Below, piece after piece: positions 35,348-43,695 of a DNA stretch of 64,000 bases. The notes below the pieces were generated by a model. The model ran no database searches and was not told where the DNA came from. It was given only the letters and a program-made list of their open reading frames with translations. The translations under genes and the position numbers were made by a program. Location of the stretch: contig NZ_JAJSDQ010000001.1 of the NCBI RefSeq assembly GCF_021272345.1, forward strand, positions 868,001-932,000, in the 5' to 3' direction. Position 1 is the first letter of the stretch, and each line of letters starts with the position of its first letter. The stretch is from Ornithinimicrobium sediminis. Lineage in GTDB: Bacteria > Actinomycetota > Actinomycetes > Actinomycetales > Dermatophilaceae.

Positions 35348-37347
35348 CGGCGGCCACTCCAGACGGGTCGGCGACCCCGGCCCTGCGGGATCTCGTAGGT
35401 GGTCAGGTCGAAGATGCGCAGGCCCAGCTCGCGCTCCACGCTCGTGCCGTCCTGGTAGGTGACACGGCTGGTGATCGTCACGGAGTCGTCACCGCGCTGC
35501 AGCGCCGCGATGATGTCGGCGTAGCGGTCGTGGATGACGTTGCGGCGCACCTTGCGGGTGCGCGTGATCTCGTCGTCGTCGGGGTCGAGCTGCTTGTGCA
35601 GCAGCACGAACCGCTGCACCCGGATGCTCTCGGGCAGGTCCTCGTTGGCCCGGGTGGCCTCCTCCGCGACGAGGTCGTAGACCTCGTCCTTGGCGGCCAT
35701 GTCGGTGTAGGTCGTGTAGCTCAGCCGTTCGTGCTCCAGCCAGGACCCGACGGTGGCCGGGTCGAGCGTGACCAGAGCGGTCATGCCCTGCCCGGCGGCC
35801 TCGGGGGCGAAGACCACCGCCTCCTCGACATACGGGCTGAACTTCAGCTTGTTCTCGATGAAGGCGCTGGAGTAGCGGGTGCCGTCGGGCGAGGTCAGCA
35901 CGTCCTTCTGGCGGTCGATGACCACGAGCTGGCCGTGGTCGTCGAGGTAGCCGGCGTCGCCGGTGTGCAGCCAGCCCTCGGGGTCCACCGTCTCGGCGGT
36001 GGCCGCCTCGTTGCGGTGGTAGCCGCGGAAGACCGAGGGCGAGCGCAGCAGGATCTCGCCGTCGTCGCTGATCCGCAGGTCGGTGCCGGGGATCGGGGTG
36101 CCCACGGTGTTGAAGGCGATGTCGTCGTCGCGGTGCACCACGGCGATGCCGCAGATCTCGGTCTGGCCGTAGATCTGCTTGAGGTTGACCCCGATGGCGT
36201 GGAAGAAGCGGAAGACGTCGGGCCCCAGCGGCGCGCCACCGGTGTAGCAGCGGCGGATCCGGGCCAGGCCCAGCTGGTCGCGCACCGGCCGGGTGGCGAC
36301 CGCGTCGGCAACCTTGTGCTGCAGGGCCAGGCCGGCCCCGGGCGTGCGGCCGGTCACCCGCATGGTGGCGACCTTGTCACCGACGTCGTAGCCCCAGCCG
36401 AAGACCTTGCGCTTGAGCCAGCCGGCCTCGTCGATGCGCACCTGCACCTCCGAGAGCATCGACTCCCAGATGCGCGGCGGGGAGAACATCACGTCGGGGC
36501 CGATCTCCCGCAGGTCTGCGCGCTGGGTCGCGGAGTCCTCCGGGAAGGAGAGCGTGAGCCCGCGGGAGAGCCCGCAGGCCACCGCCAGCATCTGCTCGCC
36601 GATCCAGGCGAACGGCAGGAAGGAGACGTAGCGGTCCTTGCGGCCGATCGGGTCGACCGCGGTGAGGTGCTCGGCCATGGCCAGCAGGTTGTGGTGCGAC
36701 AGCTCGCCGAGCTTGGGCTTGGAGGTGGTGCCCGAGGTCGTGCAGATGACGGCGATGTCGTCGGGGGTGGCGGCCGCGACCTGCTCGTCGAACCAGCCCG
36801 TGCGGTCCCGGCCCCACTCGCGGCCGCGGGCCTCCAGGTCGGTGAAGTCGATGAGCACCTCGTCGGTGTAGGACTCCAGGCCGTGCGGGTCGTAGAACAC
36901 GACGTGCTCCACGAGCAGCGGCTCCTCCCCCTCGACGTGCCGGGCCTCGGCGAGCAGGCGCAGCAGCTTGTCGACCTGCTCCTGGTCCTCGGCGACGACG
37001 ACCCGGGCGCGGGAGGTGGTGAGGATGTGCCGCAGCTCCTCGCCGATGGAGGTCGGGTAGATGCCGACGACCGCCGCGCCGATGCTCTGGGCGGCGAGCT
37101 CGGCGATCAGCCACTCGGGCCGGTTGTCCCCGAGCACCGCGATGATCTCGCCGCGCTGCACGCCCAGCGAGGCCAGGCCGTGGCCGGTGTCCCGCACCCG
37201 CGCGGCATACGCGGCCCAGGTCAGCGGCTGCCAGATGCCGTAGCGCTTCTCCTGCATGGCGACGTCGTCGGGGCGCTCGGCGGCCATCCGGGCGAGCAGC
37301 CCCGGGAACGTCGAGCGGGACACGTCCTCGTGCTGCTCCTCAGCCAC
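35344..37347 (-). CDS. Long-chain-type acyl-CoA synthetase (AMP-forming)
   Basis: 667 residues from GTG 37347, which overlaps the livG stop. All core motifs of AMP-forming ligases are present: ICTTSGTTSKPKL (P-loop, near residue 204), IYGQTEICGI (A5), LHTGDAGYLDDHGQL with VIDRQKDVL (A7/A8). The layout and size match long-chain fatty acyl-CoA synthetases of the FAA1/FadD15 group. Placed inside the liv operon between livG and livH, it likely activates the imported acid or a metabolite of it to acyl-CoA. The C-terminal lysine region is divergent (RTRKVRRNVIHDRY). Similar liv-ligase operons are common in actinomycetes, but their substrate is uncertain. Confidence 0.88.
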   Translation of the reverse strand: MAEEQHEDVSRSTFPGLLARMAAERPDDVAMQEKRYGIWQPLTWAAYAARVRDTGHGLASLGVQRGEIIAVLGDNRPEWLIAELAAQSIGAAVVGIYPTSIGEELRHILTTSRARVVVAEDQEQVDKLLRLLAEARHVEGEEPLLVEHVVFYDPHGLESYTDEVLIDFTDLEARGREWGRDRTGWFDEQVAAATPDDIAVICTTSGTTSKPKLGELSHHNLLAMAEHLTAVDPIGRKDRYVSFLPFAWIGEQMLAVACGLSRGLTLSFPEDSATQRADLREIGPDVMFSPPRIWESMLSEVQVRIDEAGWLKRKVFGWGYDVGDKVATMRVTGRTPGAGLALQHKVADAVATRPVRDQLGLARIRRCYTGGAPLGPDVFRFFHAIGVNLKQIYGQTEICGIAVVHRDDDIAFNTVGTPIPGTDLRISDDGEILLRSPSVFRGYHRNEAATAETVDPEGWLHTGDAGYLDDHGQLVVIDRQKDVLTSPDGTRYSSAFIENKLKFSPYVEEAVVFAPEAAGQGMTALVTLDPATVGSWLEHERLSYTTYTDMAAKDEVYDLVAEEATRANEDLPESIRVQRFVLLHKQLDPDDDEITRTRKVRRNVIHDRYADIIAALQRGDDSVTITSRVTYQDGTSVERELGLRIFDLTTYEIPQGRGRRPVWSGRR

Positions 37348-38269
37348 GGTGCTCCTCCTCGACGTGCCGGGTCTGGCGCCGCAGCGCCTCCTTGACCTCG
37401 TCGTCCTCCTCCTCGGCACCGAGGTAGGCCTCGATGACGGCCGGGTCGGCCTTGACCTCGTCGGGCGTGCCGTCGGCGATGAGCTTGCCGAAGTCGAGCA
37501 CGCTGACCCGGTCGGAGATGTCCATGACGACGTTCATGTCGTGCTCGATGAGCACCACGCTCACCCCGGCGAGCTCGTGCACGTCGAGCACGTAGCGCGC
37601 CATGTCCTCCTTCTCCTCCGCGTTCATGCCGGCCATCGGCTCGTCGAGCAGCAGCAGCGCGGGCTGCAGGCACAGGGCGCGGCCGAGCTCGACGCGCTTC
37701 TGGATGCCGTAGGCCAGCGAGCCGACCGGCTTGTTGCGGAAGGCCTGCAGCTGCAGCAGGTCGATGACCTCCTCGACGAGCTGGCGGTGCGCGATCTCCT
37801 GGCGGCGGGCGGGGCCGAACCAGAGCATCGAGGTGAGCACGCTGTGCCTCATGTGGATGTGCCGGCCCAGCATGAGGTTGTCCAGCACCGTGAGGTGGGA
37901 GAAGAGCTCGATGTTCTGGAAGGAGCGGGCCACGCCCAGGCGGGCGATGCGGTGCGGCGGCAGGGAGGTCAGCGCGTGGGTGTGCACCTTGCCGTGTGTG
38001 CCGTCCTCGTGCGGGGCGTCGGCGGTGTGCAGCCGGATCTGCCCCTCCTGCGGGTGGTAGAGCCCGCTGATGCAGTTGAGCAGCGAGGACTTGCCGGCTC
38101 CGTTAGGCCCGATGACCGCGTGCACGTGGCCTTCGGTGACCGTGAAGGCCACGTCCTTGAGGGCGGTGACGCCGCCGAAGAACAGCGAGATGTGGTCCAC
38201 CTCGAGCAGCGGCCGTCCGGAGGGGAGGTGGCTGCCGTTGAGGGAGTGCTGGTAGGCCCTGGTGAGCAC
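37340..38269 (-). CDS. livG: LivG-type ABC transporter ATP-binding protein
   Basis: 309 residues from GTG 38269, preceded by AGGAG at good spacing; a longer open frame to 38371 would start within the operator region and lacks a ribosome site. Walker A GPNGAGKSSL, signature LAYGIQKRVELGRAL, Walker B LLLLDEPMAGMN, and the LivG-type insertion between Walker A and signature with GVARSFQNIELFSHLTVLDN. First gene of the seven-gene operon. An 18-residue acidic tail (YLGAEEEDDEVKEAL) is unusual. Confidence 0.9.
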   Translation of the reverse strand: MLTRAYQHSLNGSHLPSGRPLLEVDHISLFFGGVTALKDVAFTVTEGHVHAVIGPNGAGKSSLLNCISGLYHPQEGQIRLHTADAPHEDGTHGKVHTHALTSLPPHRIARLGVARSFQNIELFSHLTVLDNLMLGRHIHMRHSVLTSMLWFGPARRQEIAHRQLVEEVIDLLQLQAFRNKPVGSLAYGIQKRVELGRALCLQPALLLLDEPMAGMNAEEKEDMARYVLDVHELAGVSVVLIEHDMNVVMDISDRVSVLDFGKLIADGTPDEVKADPAVIEAYLGAEEEDDEVKEALRRQTRHVEEEHRG

Positions 38270-38337
38270 AGGCTGCTCCTTGGTTCGACGGTGAACGCGA
38301 GGTGTCGGGACTGACTGTAGGATTCCACTATGTGAAA

Positions 38338-38364
38338 AGCAAGTGCAACACAGTGAAACTTGCT
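38338..38364. promoter_or_regulatory. Candidate IclR operator between livG and iclR-type gene
   Basis: AGCAAGT (38338-38344) and ACTTGCT (38358-38364) form a 7-bp inverted repeat with 13-bp spacing, each flanked outward by GTGA/TCAC. Two GTGAAA words at 38332 and 38353 form a direct repeat about 21 bp apart. The region separates the divergent liv operon and IclR regulator and is noticeably AT-richer than its surroundings. Confidence 0.45.
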
Positions 38365-38430
38365 CACGCATATGGACTCACCAGCACAGATCGTGGAAGA
38401 TGTGCGACACCGACGTGACAGGAGGCCGGG

Positions 38431-39237
38431 ATGAGTGCTGACGCGTCGTCCGACGCGCCCGCAGGCGTACCGCCTCCGGCGGCCGACCCCCCGCCGGCCG
38501 CCGAGACCGGGCGTGGTGGCCTGGGCACCGTGCGCAACGCCGTCCGGCTCCTCGAGCTGCTCGGCGAGGGCCCGGCATACCAGCAGCTCACCGACCTGGC
38601 CGAGCGCTCCAGCATGTCCATCCCGACGGTGCACCGGCTGCTGCGCTCGCTGGTGCTGGCCGAGCTCGTCGTGCAGGACCCGAGGTCCTCCCGCTACGGC
38701 CTGGGGCCCGAGCTGACCCGGCTCTCCCACCACTACCTGGCCCGGCTGCCGCTGCTCGGTGCGCTGGGCCCCTACCTCTCCCAGATCCGCGACCAGGTCG
38801 GCAGCACGGTCCACGTGCAGGTGCTGGTGCGCGGCGAGGTCGTCTACATCGACCGGGTCGACGGCGACGACCGCGGCCCCTACCGCGACGCCCACCGGGT
38901 GCAGCCCGCCCTCGACACCGCCGGCGGCCGCATTTTGGCGGCCCGCGCCGCCGACGACGTGTGGGCGGCGGTGCTGGCCGGGCTCCCCGAGGCCGACCGG
39001 GCCGCGACGGAACGGGCCCGCTCGTCATGGGCGGACGCCGAGCACCTCGCGCTCTCCCCCGCCGACCCGGTGCTGCCCGCCGAGGTCGCCGTGCCCGTGG
39101 TCGACGGCCAGGGCGTCACCGTGGCCGCCCTGGCCGCCAACGTCGCCGAGCCGGGGGACGAGGCGGCGGTGGCCTCCGTGGCCGCCCACCTGGCCCGGGC
39201 CGCCAAGGCCGCCGGAAGGACGCTCGGTCATGCCTGA
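38431..39237 (+). CDS. IclR-family transcriptional regulator (liv/ligase operon)
   Basis: 268 residues; ATG after CAGGAGGCC. A 28-residue Ala/Pro-rich head precedes a winged HTH (NAVRLLELLGEGPAYQQLTD, RSSMSIPTVHRLLRSL) and an IclR effector domain (GSTVHVQVLVRGEVVYIDRV, AGGRILAARAADD, VVDGQGVTVAALAANV). IclR proteins bind small organic acids. It is divergent from livG and overlaps the next ligase-like gene by eight bases, so it most likely controls both flanks. Longer-than-usual disordered head is the only oddity. Confidence 0.88.
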   Translation: MSADASSDAPAGVPPPAADPPPAAETGRGGLGTVRNAVRLLELLGEGPAYQQLTDLAERSSMSIPTVHRLLRSLVLAELVVQDPRSSRYGLGPELTRLSHHYLARLPLLGALGPYLSQIRDQVGSTVHVQVLVRGEVVYIDRVDGDDRGPYRDAHRVQPALDTAGGRILAARAADDVWAAVLAGLPEADRAATERARSSWADAEHLALSPADPVLPAEVAVPVVDGQGVTVAALAANVAEPGDEAAVASVAAHLARAAKAAGRTLGHA

Positions 39238-41077
39238 GCAGGCCCGCATCACCCGTCCGCCGTCCCCGCTCTGGGCGGCCGTGGCCGAGCAGGTCACCTG
39301 GGACGCGCCCGTCGAGTCGCTGTGGGAGCCGGGCCCGCGCAGCGGCCGCTGGTTCACCGGCGGCCGGCTCAACCTGTCGGCCAACTGCCTCGACCGGCAC
39401 CTGCCCGACGCCGGTGACCGGGTGGCGATGCACTGGGAGGGCGAGCCCGGCGACCGTCGCTCCCTGACGTATGCCGAGCTGCACGAGCAGGTCGTGGCGC
39501 TCGCCCGGGCGCTGCGCGGCATGGGGGTGCAGCCCGGCGACCGGGTGGGCCTGCACCTGGGCTGGCTGCCCGAGACCGTGGTCGCGATGCTCGCCTGCGC
39601 GCGGATCGGCGCCGTGCACGCGATGCTGCCGGTGCCCCTGCCCGTCGAGCCGCTGGCCGACCGCCTGGAGCAGCTCGACCTGCGGGTGCTCTTCACCCAG
39701 GACGGCGCCTGGCGGCACGGCGCGGTGCTGCCGCTCAAGGCCCGCGCCGACGACGCGCTGCTGGCCGCCGGCAGCGTCGAGCACACCATCGTGGTGCGCC
39801 GCACCGGCATGGACGTCGCCTGGTTCGAGGGCGACCGGTGGTACCACGACCTCGTGGCCGCCACCCGGCCCGGCCCCGGGCTGCCCACCCCGGCAGAGGC
39901 CGGGGCACCGGAGTCGCTGCCGGCCGACCACCCCATCGCCACCGTGCCGCTGGCCACCAAGGGCGGCCAGCCGGTCTCGATCGTGCACGGGGCCGGCACC
40001 ATGCTGGCCGGCGCGCTGGCGGTGCACCGGCACCTGCACCCCGGTGGGGTCTTCTGGTGTGCCGGCGACATCGCCTGGGCCGTCACCCAGTTCCACGGCA
40101 TCTACGGCCCCCTGGCCGCCGGCGACACCGCCGTGATGTTCGAGGGCACGCTCGACGTGCCGACCCACCGGCGCGCCTGGGAGATCATCGCTCGCTACGA
40201 CGTCACCACCCTGCTGACCAGCCCGTCGGTCGTGCGCACCGTGCGCGGCTGGGCGCGCGAGATGCCCGAGCTGTCGGCGGTGCCGTCGCTGGAGCGGGTG
40301 GTGACCGCCGGCGAGCCGATCGAGCCCGAGCTGGCCCAGTGGCTCGTCGAGGCGTTCGGCGGGGGCCGGCTCTCCCTCGGCGACGCCTGGGGCCAGCTGG
40401 AGCTCGGCGGCATCGTCCGGGTGACCGGCCTCGAGCACCGCGCGGGTGCGGGCGCGCCGGACTGCGACCTCGACATCGTCGACAGCGCCGGTGAGCCGGT
40501 GCTCGACGACACCCCCGGCGAGGCCGTGCTGCGGCTGCCCTGGGCGGGCACGATGGTCGGCGTCGAGGGACCCCAGGCGGAGATCGCCGAGAGGCACTGG
40601 ACCCGCCACCCCGGTGTCTACGCCACCGGTGACCTGGCCCGGCGGCGTGCGGACGGCTCCGTCGCCTTCCTCGGCCGCACCGACGACGTCGTGTCCATCT
40701 CCGGCCAGCTGGTGTCGCTGGCCCAGGTGCGCGAGGTGCTCGCCGAGCACCCCTTCGTCCAGCGCGCCGAGGTCACCTGGCGCAAGGACACCTCCCTCGG
40801 CCGGTCACTGGTGGCGGCGGTGAGCCTGAGCGAGGTCGCCGGCCCCGACCCCGACCTCGACGCGGTCGCCGTGGAGCTCATGGAGGCCGTGCGCGAGACG
40901 ATGGGCGGGCTGGCCCGGCCACGGGCGGTGCTCGTGCTCGACCGGTTCGGTGACGAGCTCAGCAGCCGCGACCGGGCCCGGGCGTTCGCCACGCTGGCCA
41001 CCCCCGACCGGAGGGGCGGACCCCGGGAGGCCACCTGGGCGCAGGTGCTGGCCGCCGCCGGCCACCCGGTCACCTGA
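39230..41077 (+). CDS. Acetyl-CoA-synthetase-like protein lacking catalytic motifs
   Basis: 615 residues with the ACS fold order: N-terminal WFTGGRLNLSANCLDRHL, LTYAELHEQVVALARALR, GWLPETVVAMLACARIGAVH, and YATGDLARRRADGSVAFLGR near the C-terminal domain. However the P-loop, normally TSGSTGxPKG, is LATKGGQPVSIVH (about residue 240), and the terminal P-K-T-R-S-G-K lysine motif reads ELSSRDRARAF (about 576-586) without the catalytic lysine. It may be inactive, regulatory or a CoA-dependent half-reaction enzyme. Coupled to the IclR gene by overlap. Codon use is normal and there are no frame breaks, so it is maintained. Confidence 0.8.
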   Translation: MPEQARITRPPSPLWAAVAEQVTWDAPVESLWEPGPRSGRWFTGGRLNLSANCLDRHLPDAGDRVAMHWEGEPGDRRSLTYAELHEQVVALARALRGMGVQPGDRVGLHLGWLPETVVAMLACARIGAVHAMLPVPLPVEPLADRLEQLDLRVLFTQDGAWRHGAVLPLKARADDALLAAGSVEHTIVVRRTGMDVAWFEGDRWYHDLVAATRPGPGLPTPAEAGAPESLPADHPIATVPLATKGGQPVSIVHGAGTMLAGALAVHRHLHPGGVFWCAGDIAWAVTQFHGIYGPLAAGDTAVMFEGTLDVPTHRRAWEIIARYDVTTLLTSPSVVRTVRGWAREMPELSAVPSLERVVTAGEPIEPELAQWLVEAFGGGRLSLGDAWGQLELGGIVRVTGLEHRAGAGAPDCDLDIVDSAGEPVLDDTPGEAVLRLPWAGTMVGVEGPQAEIAERHWTRHPGVYATGDLARRRADGSVAFLGRTDDVVSISGQLVSLAQVREVLAEHPFVQRAEVTWRKDTSLGRSLVAAVSLSEVAGPDPDLDAVAVELMEAVRETMGGLARPRAVLVLDRFGDELSSRDRARAFATLATPDRRGGPREATWAQVLAAAGHPVT

Positions 41078-41130
41078 GGCACAGCGCGAGAGGCGTGGCC
41101 TGCCGCCCCGCGAGGGGGATGGCCTGTGCC
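41078..41130 (+). terminator. Possible terminator after ACS-like gene
   Basis: GGCACAG (41078-41084) and CTGTGCC (41124-41130) could close a long hairpin with internal G:C pairing, between this gene and the convergent DUF4333 lipoprotein gene. The loop is long, so the call is weak. Confidence 0.35.
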
Positions 41131-41150
41131 GCCGGACCACCCGGCGCTGC

Positions 41151-41549
41151 TCAGCCCTCGGTGTCGTCGGTGTCGCCGGTGTCGTCGGGGGGGCCGTCCT
41201 CCGGCTCGGCGTCGTCGGGCACCCCCTCGGCCAGCGGCTCGAGCCGGTAGCGCACCTCGGTGCCCTCGACCGAGGTCACCCGCACCCGGATGCGGTCGAT
41301 GGGGTCGCCGGCGTCGTCCACCCCGAACACCGTCACCGGGCAGATGATGACGGCGTCCTCCTCGGCCGGCAGCCCGCTGGGGCACTCGACCGAGTCGATC
41401 ATCACCTGCTGGCCGGCCATCGCCTCACGGATGCTCTGCTCGACCTCGCTCGCCCCCACCTCCTGGGCACAGCCGGCGAGCAGCACCAGCGCGGCCAGTG
41501 CGCCGGCAGGCGCCGCGCGGCGTCGGGAGCGGGAGGTCGACCGGGCCAT
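41151..41549 (-). CDS. DUF4333-type lipoprotein
   Basis: 132 residues. Lipoprotein signal with basic head (MARSTSRSRRR) and lipobox LAGC (Cys near residue 26), followed directly by the DUF4333 pattern: VGASEVEQSIREAMAGQQVM, DSVECPSGLPAEEDAVIICP with the conserved Cys pair, and RVRVTSVEGTEVRYRLE. Ends in an acidic Asp/Pro-rich tail. DUF4333 domains are found on actinobacterial lipoproteins and beside kinases; function unknown. A longer frame upstream passes through the hydrolase gene and is not real. Probably cotranscribed with the hydrolase gene just upstream. Confidence 0.75.
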   Translation of the reverse strand: MARSTSRSRRRAAPAGALAALVLLAGCAQEVGASEVEQSIREAMAGQQVMIDSVECPSGLPAEEDAVIICPVTVFGVDDAGDPIDRIRVRVTSVEGTEVRYRLEPLAEGVPDDAEPEDGPPDDTGDTDDTEG

Positions 41550-41566
41550 GCGCCCCAAGATAGCCC

Positions 41567-42226
41567 TCACGCCTCGACGAGTGCTCCCACCAGGTGCTCC
41601 GCGGCCCGGGTGTGCCAGGTGCGGGCGTGCCGCATCATGGCGTGGGTGTCGTCCAGGTCGGTCTGCACCCGTGCCCTCGCGCCCTGGCCCTGCAGGTGCT
41701 GGGCCGCGACCGCGCTGCCCTGCGGGGAGGTGACGCGGTCCTGCGAGCCGTGCAGCAGCAGCGCGTCGAGGCCCGGTGCCGCGTCGACGTGCCGCAGGTC
41801 GGCCGACTCCACCCACGCCGCTGCGGTCACCAGGGAGCGCACCGCCGGGTCACCTGTCAGCCGCAGGGCCACCCGGCCGCCCATGGAGTAGCCGAACAGC
41901 CCGACCGGCACGTCCGGGTGCAGCTGCCGCAGCTGCTCCATGGCCCACCGGCCGTCGGTGACCGGCGACCCGCCGTTCCAGCCGCGCACGGCATACCGCA
42001 GGAAGGCGACCGCGACCTGCTGCGAGCGGGCGGGCCGGGCGATGGCGGTGGCGAAGAGCCGTGCCCGCAGCACCGAGAGCTGGCGCCAGCTGGTGGGCTC
42101 GGACCCGGCGCTCTGGCCGCCGTGCAGCACGAGGACCACCCCGCGCGGGTCGGCGGGGCGGTGGACCCAGCGCAGGGAGGCGCCGTCGGGCGAGTCGGTG
42201 CGGGAGGTGGCGAACACCCTAGTCAC
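41567..42226 (-). CDS. Alpha/beta hydrolase
   Basis: 219 residues from GTG 42226, the start that leaves only a short lead before the first strand GVVLVLHGGQSAG (oxyanion-hole HGG). Nucleophile elbow LFGYSMGGRVALRL, acid in LLLHGSQDRVTSPQG and catalytic histidine in LDDTHAMMRH complete the triad. No signal peptide. Similar to small cytoplasmic hydrolases of dienelactone-hydrolase/serine-aminopeptidase type. Eighteen bases before the DUF4333 lipoprotein gene. Substrate unknown. Confidence 0.8.
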   Translation of the reverse strand: MTRVFATSRTDSPDGASLRWVHRPADPRGVVLVLHGGQSAGSEPTSWRQLSVLRARLFATAIARPARSQQVAVAFLRYAVRGWNGGSPVTDGRWAMEQLRQLHPDVPVGLFGYSMGGRVALRLTGDPAVRSLVTAAAWVESADLRHVDAAPGLDALLLHGSQDRVTSPQGSAVAAQHLQGQGARARVQTDLDDTHAMMRHARTWHTRAAEHLVGALVEA

Positions 42227-42378
42227 GCTAGCCAGCCGACCTGGGTCCCGCCTGATGGCGTGACAGCGCTCCGTAGCCGCCGACCTCACTCTGCGGTTGC
42301 CGACCCCTGTGACCGCTGGGACTCTTGGGGGACGGAGAGAGGCGGCCACGGTCGCGCACACCAGGAGAGGAGGACCAT

Positions 42379-42441
42379 ATGTACATCGGTATCGGAGTCG
42401 GAACCCTCCTTCTCATCATCCTTCTCATCATCCTGCTCTGA
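42379..42441 (+). CDS. Tiny 20-residue hydrophobic peptide
   Basis: ATG after a very strong ribosome site (GGAGAGGAGG, 42364-42373). The product MYIGIGVGTLLLIILLIILL is a single membrane helix with no charged residues. Codons are nearly all C/G-ending apart from two CTT. A G:C-rich hairpin follows immediately, so it is a complete one-gene unit between the hydrolase and hutI genes. Comparable short hydrophobic peptides recur in actinomycete genomes as far as I recall; a membrane regulator or type I toxin-like role is conjecture. Confidence 0.55.
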   Translation: MYIGIGVGTLLLIILLIILL

Positions 42442-42453
42442 CAGGACGACCAC

Positions 42454-42484
42454 GAGCCCCGCGCCGGACCCCGGTGCGGGGCTC
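42454..42484. terminator. Bidirectional terminator between peptide gene and hutI
   Basis: GAGCCCCGC (42454-42462) pairs with GCGGGGCTC (42476-42484), with further CCGG pairing inside. It sits between convergent genes and could stop both. Confidence 0.7.
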
Positions 42485-42501
42485 CTGCGTGTGGACGGAG
42501 G

Positions 42502-43695
42502 TCAGACCTCGAGGGTGCGCACGAGGGGCACGCCGACGCGGTAGGGCAGGTGCAGGTAGCTCGGGGCGTCGACGACCGCGAGGTCGGCCGGCCCGCCGAC
42601 CCGCACCCGCCCGACGTCCTCGCGGCGCAGGGCCTGCGCGCCGCCCAGCGTGGCCGCACGCACGGCCTCGGCCGGGCTCATCCCCATCTCGCGCACGGCC
42701 AGGGCGACCATCAGCGGCATCGAGGACGAGGCGCAGGTGCCGGGGTTGCAGTCGCTGGCCAGGGCCACCGCGACGCCGGCGTCGAGGAGCCGCCGGGCGT
42801 CCGGGTAGGGCGAGCGGGTGGAGAACTCCACCCCCGGCAGCAGGGTCGCGACGGTCGTGCCGCCGGCCAGTGCCTCCACGTCGGCGTCGCTCAGGTAGGT
42901 GCAGTGGTCGACGCTGGCCGCGCCGAGCTCCACCGCGAGCTGCACGCCCGGGCCGTGGCCCAGCTGGTTGCCGTGCACGCGCAGCTGCAGCCCGGCGGCC
43001 GCGCCCGCCTGCAGGATCGTGCGTGCCTCGTCGGCGTCGAAGGCGTGCCGGCTGTGCGGCTCGCAGAACACGTCGACCCAGCGGGCGTAGGGGCGCGCCT
43101 CCTGCAGCATGGCCCCGCTCACCAGCTCGACGTAGGCGGCCCGCTCGGCCGCACCCTCGGTGCCCGGGGGCAGCACGTGCCCACCGAGGAAGGTGACCTC
43201 GTCGGTGACCTCGGCGGCCAGCTTCAGCAGCCGGGTCTCGTGCTCGACGTCGAGCCCGTAGCCGCTCTTGACCTCGACCGTCGTCGTGCCCTGCGAGCGC
43301 ATCTCCTCGACCCGGCCGCGCAGCAGGGTGCGCAGCGTCTGGTCGTCGGCGGCCCGGGTGGCCTCGACCGTGGTCGCGATGCCTCCGCCGTCGTAGGGCA
43401 CGCCCGTCATCCGGGCCGCGAACTCCGCGGACCGGTCGCCGGCGAACACCAGGTGGCTGTGGCTGTCGACGAAGCCGGGCAGCACCGTCTTGCCGCCCAG
43501 GTCGACCGACCAGTCGGCTTCGGGGGCGTCCGCCGCGCGGCCGACCCACTGCACCGTGGAGGCGGTGTCCTCGTAGGCCGTGCCGATGACGACCGCCGCG
43601 TCGTCGATGATGCCGAGACCGTCGCTGTGGTCGGCGTCGAGGTGCTCGTCGTCGACCGTCAGCAGCTGCCGGACCCCGGTGATGAGGATGCTCAT
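42502..43695 (-). CDS. hutI: Imidazolonepropionase
   Basis: 397 residues of the metal-dependent amidohydrolase fold. [12 protein letters not shown] holds the metal His79-x-His81 pair; [24 protein letters not shown] and [13 protein letters not shown] carry further metal or substrate residues; [15 protein letters not shown] holds the catalytic Asp. It opens imidazolonepropionate to N-formimino-glutamate, third step of histidine breakdown. Last gene of the allC-like-hutF-hutI unit; it starts within the hutF stop (ATGA). Length normal. Confidence 0.93.
   Translation of the reverse strand: MSILITGVRQLLTVDDEHLDADHSDGLGIIDDAAVVIGTAYEDTASTVQWVGRAADAPEADWSVDLGGKTVLPGFVDSHSHLVFAGDRSAEFAARMTGVPYDGGGIATTVEATRAADDQTLRTLLRGRVEEMRSQGTTTVEVKSGYGLDVEHETRLLKLAAEVTDEVTFLGGHVLPPGTEGAAERAAYVELVSGAMLQEARPYARWVDVFCEPHSRHAFDADEARTILQAGAAAGLQLRVHGNQLGHGPGVQLAVELGAASVDHCTYLSDADVEALAGGTTVATLLPGVEFSTRSPYPDARRLLDAGVAVALASDCNPGTCASSSMPLMVALAVREMGMSPAEAVRAATLGGAQALRREDVGRVRVGGPADLAVVDAPSYLHLPYRVGVPLVRTLEV

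Noticed and set aside
35530-37395. 621-codon plus-strand open frame opposite the acyl-CoA synthetase
   Set aside because: Low-complexity composition without domains, exactly antisense to a gene with full ligase motifs.
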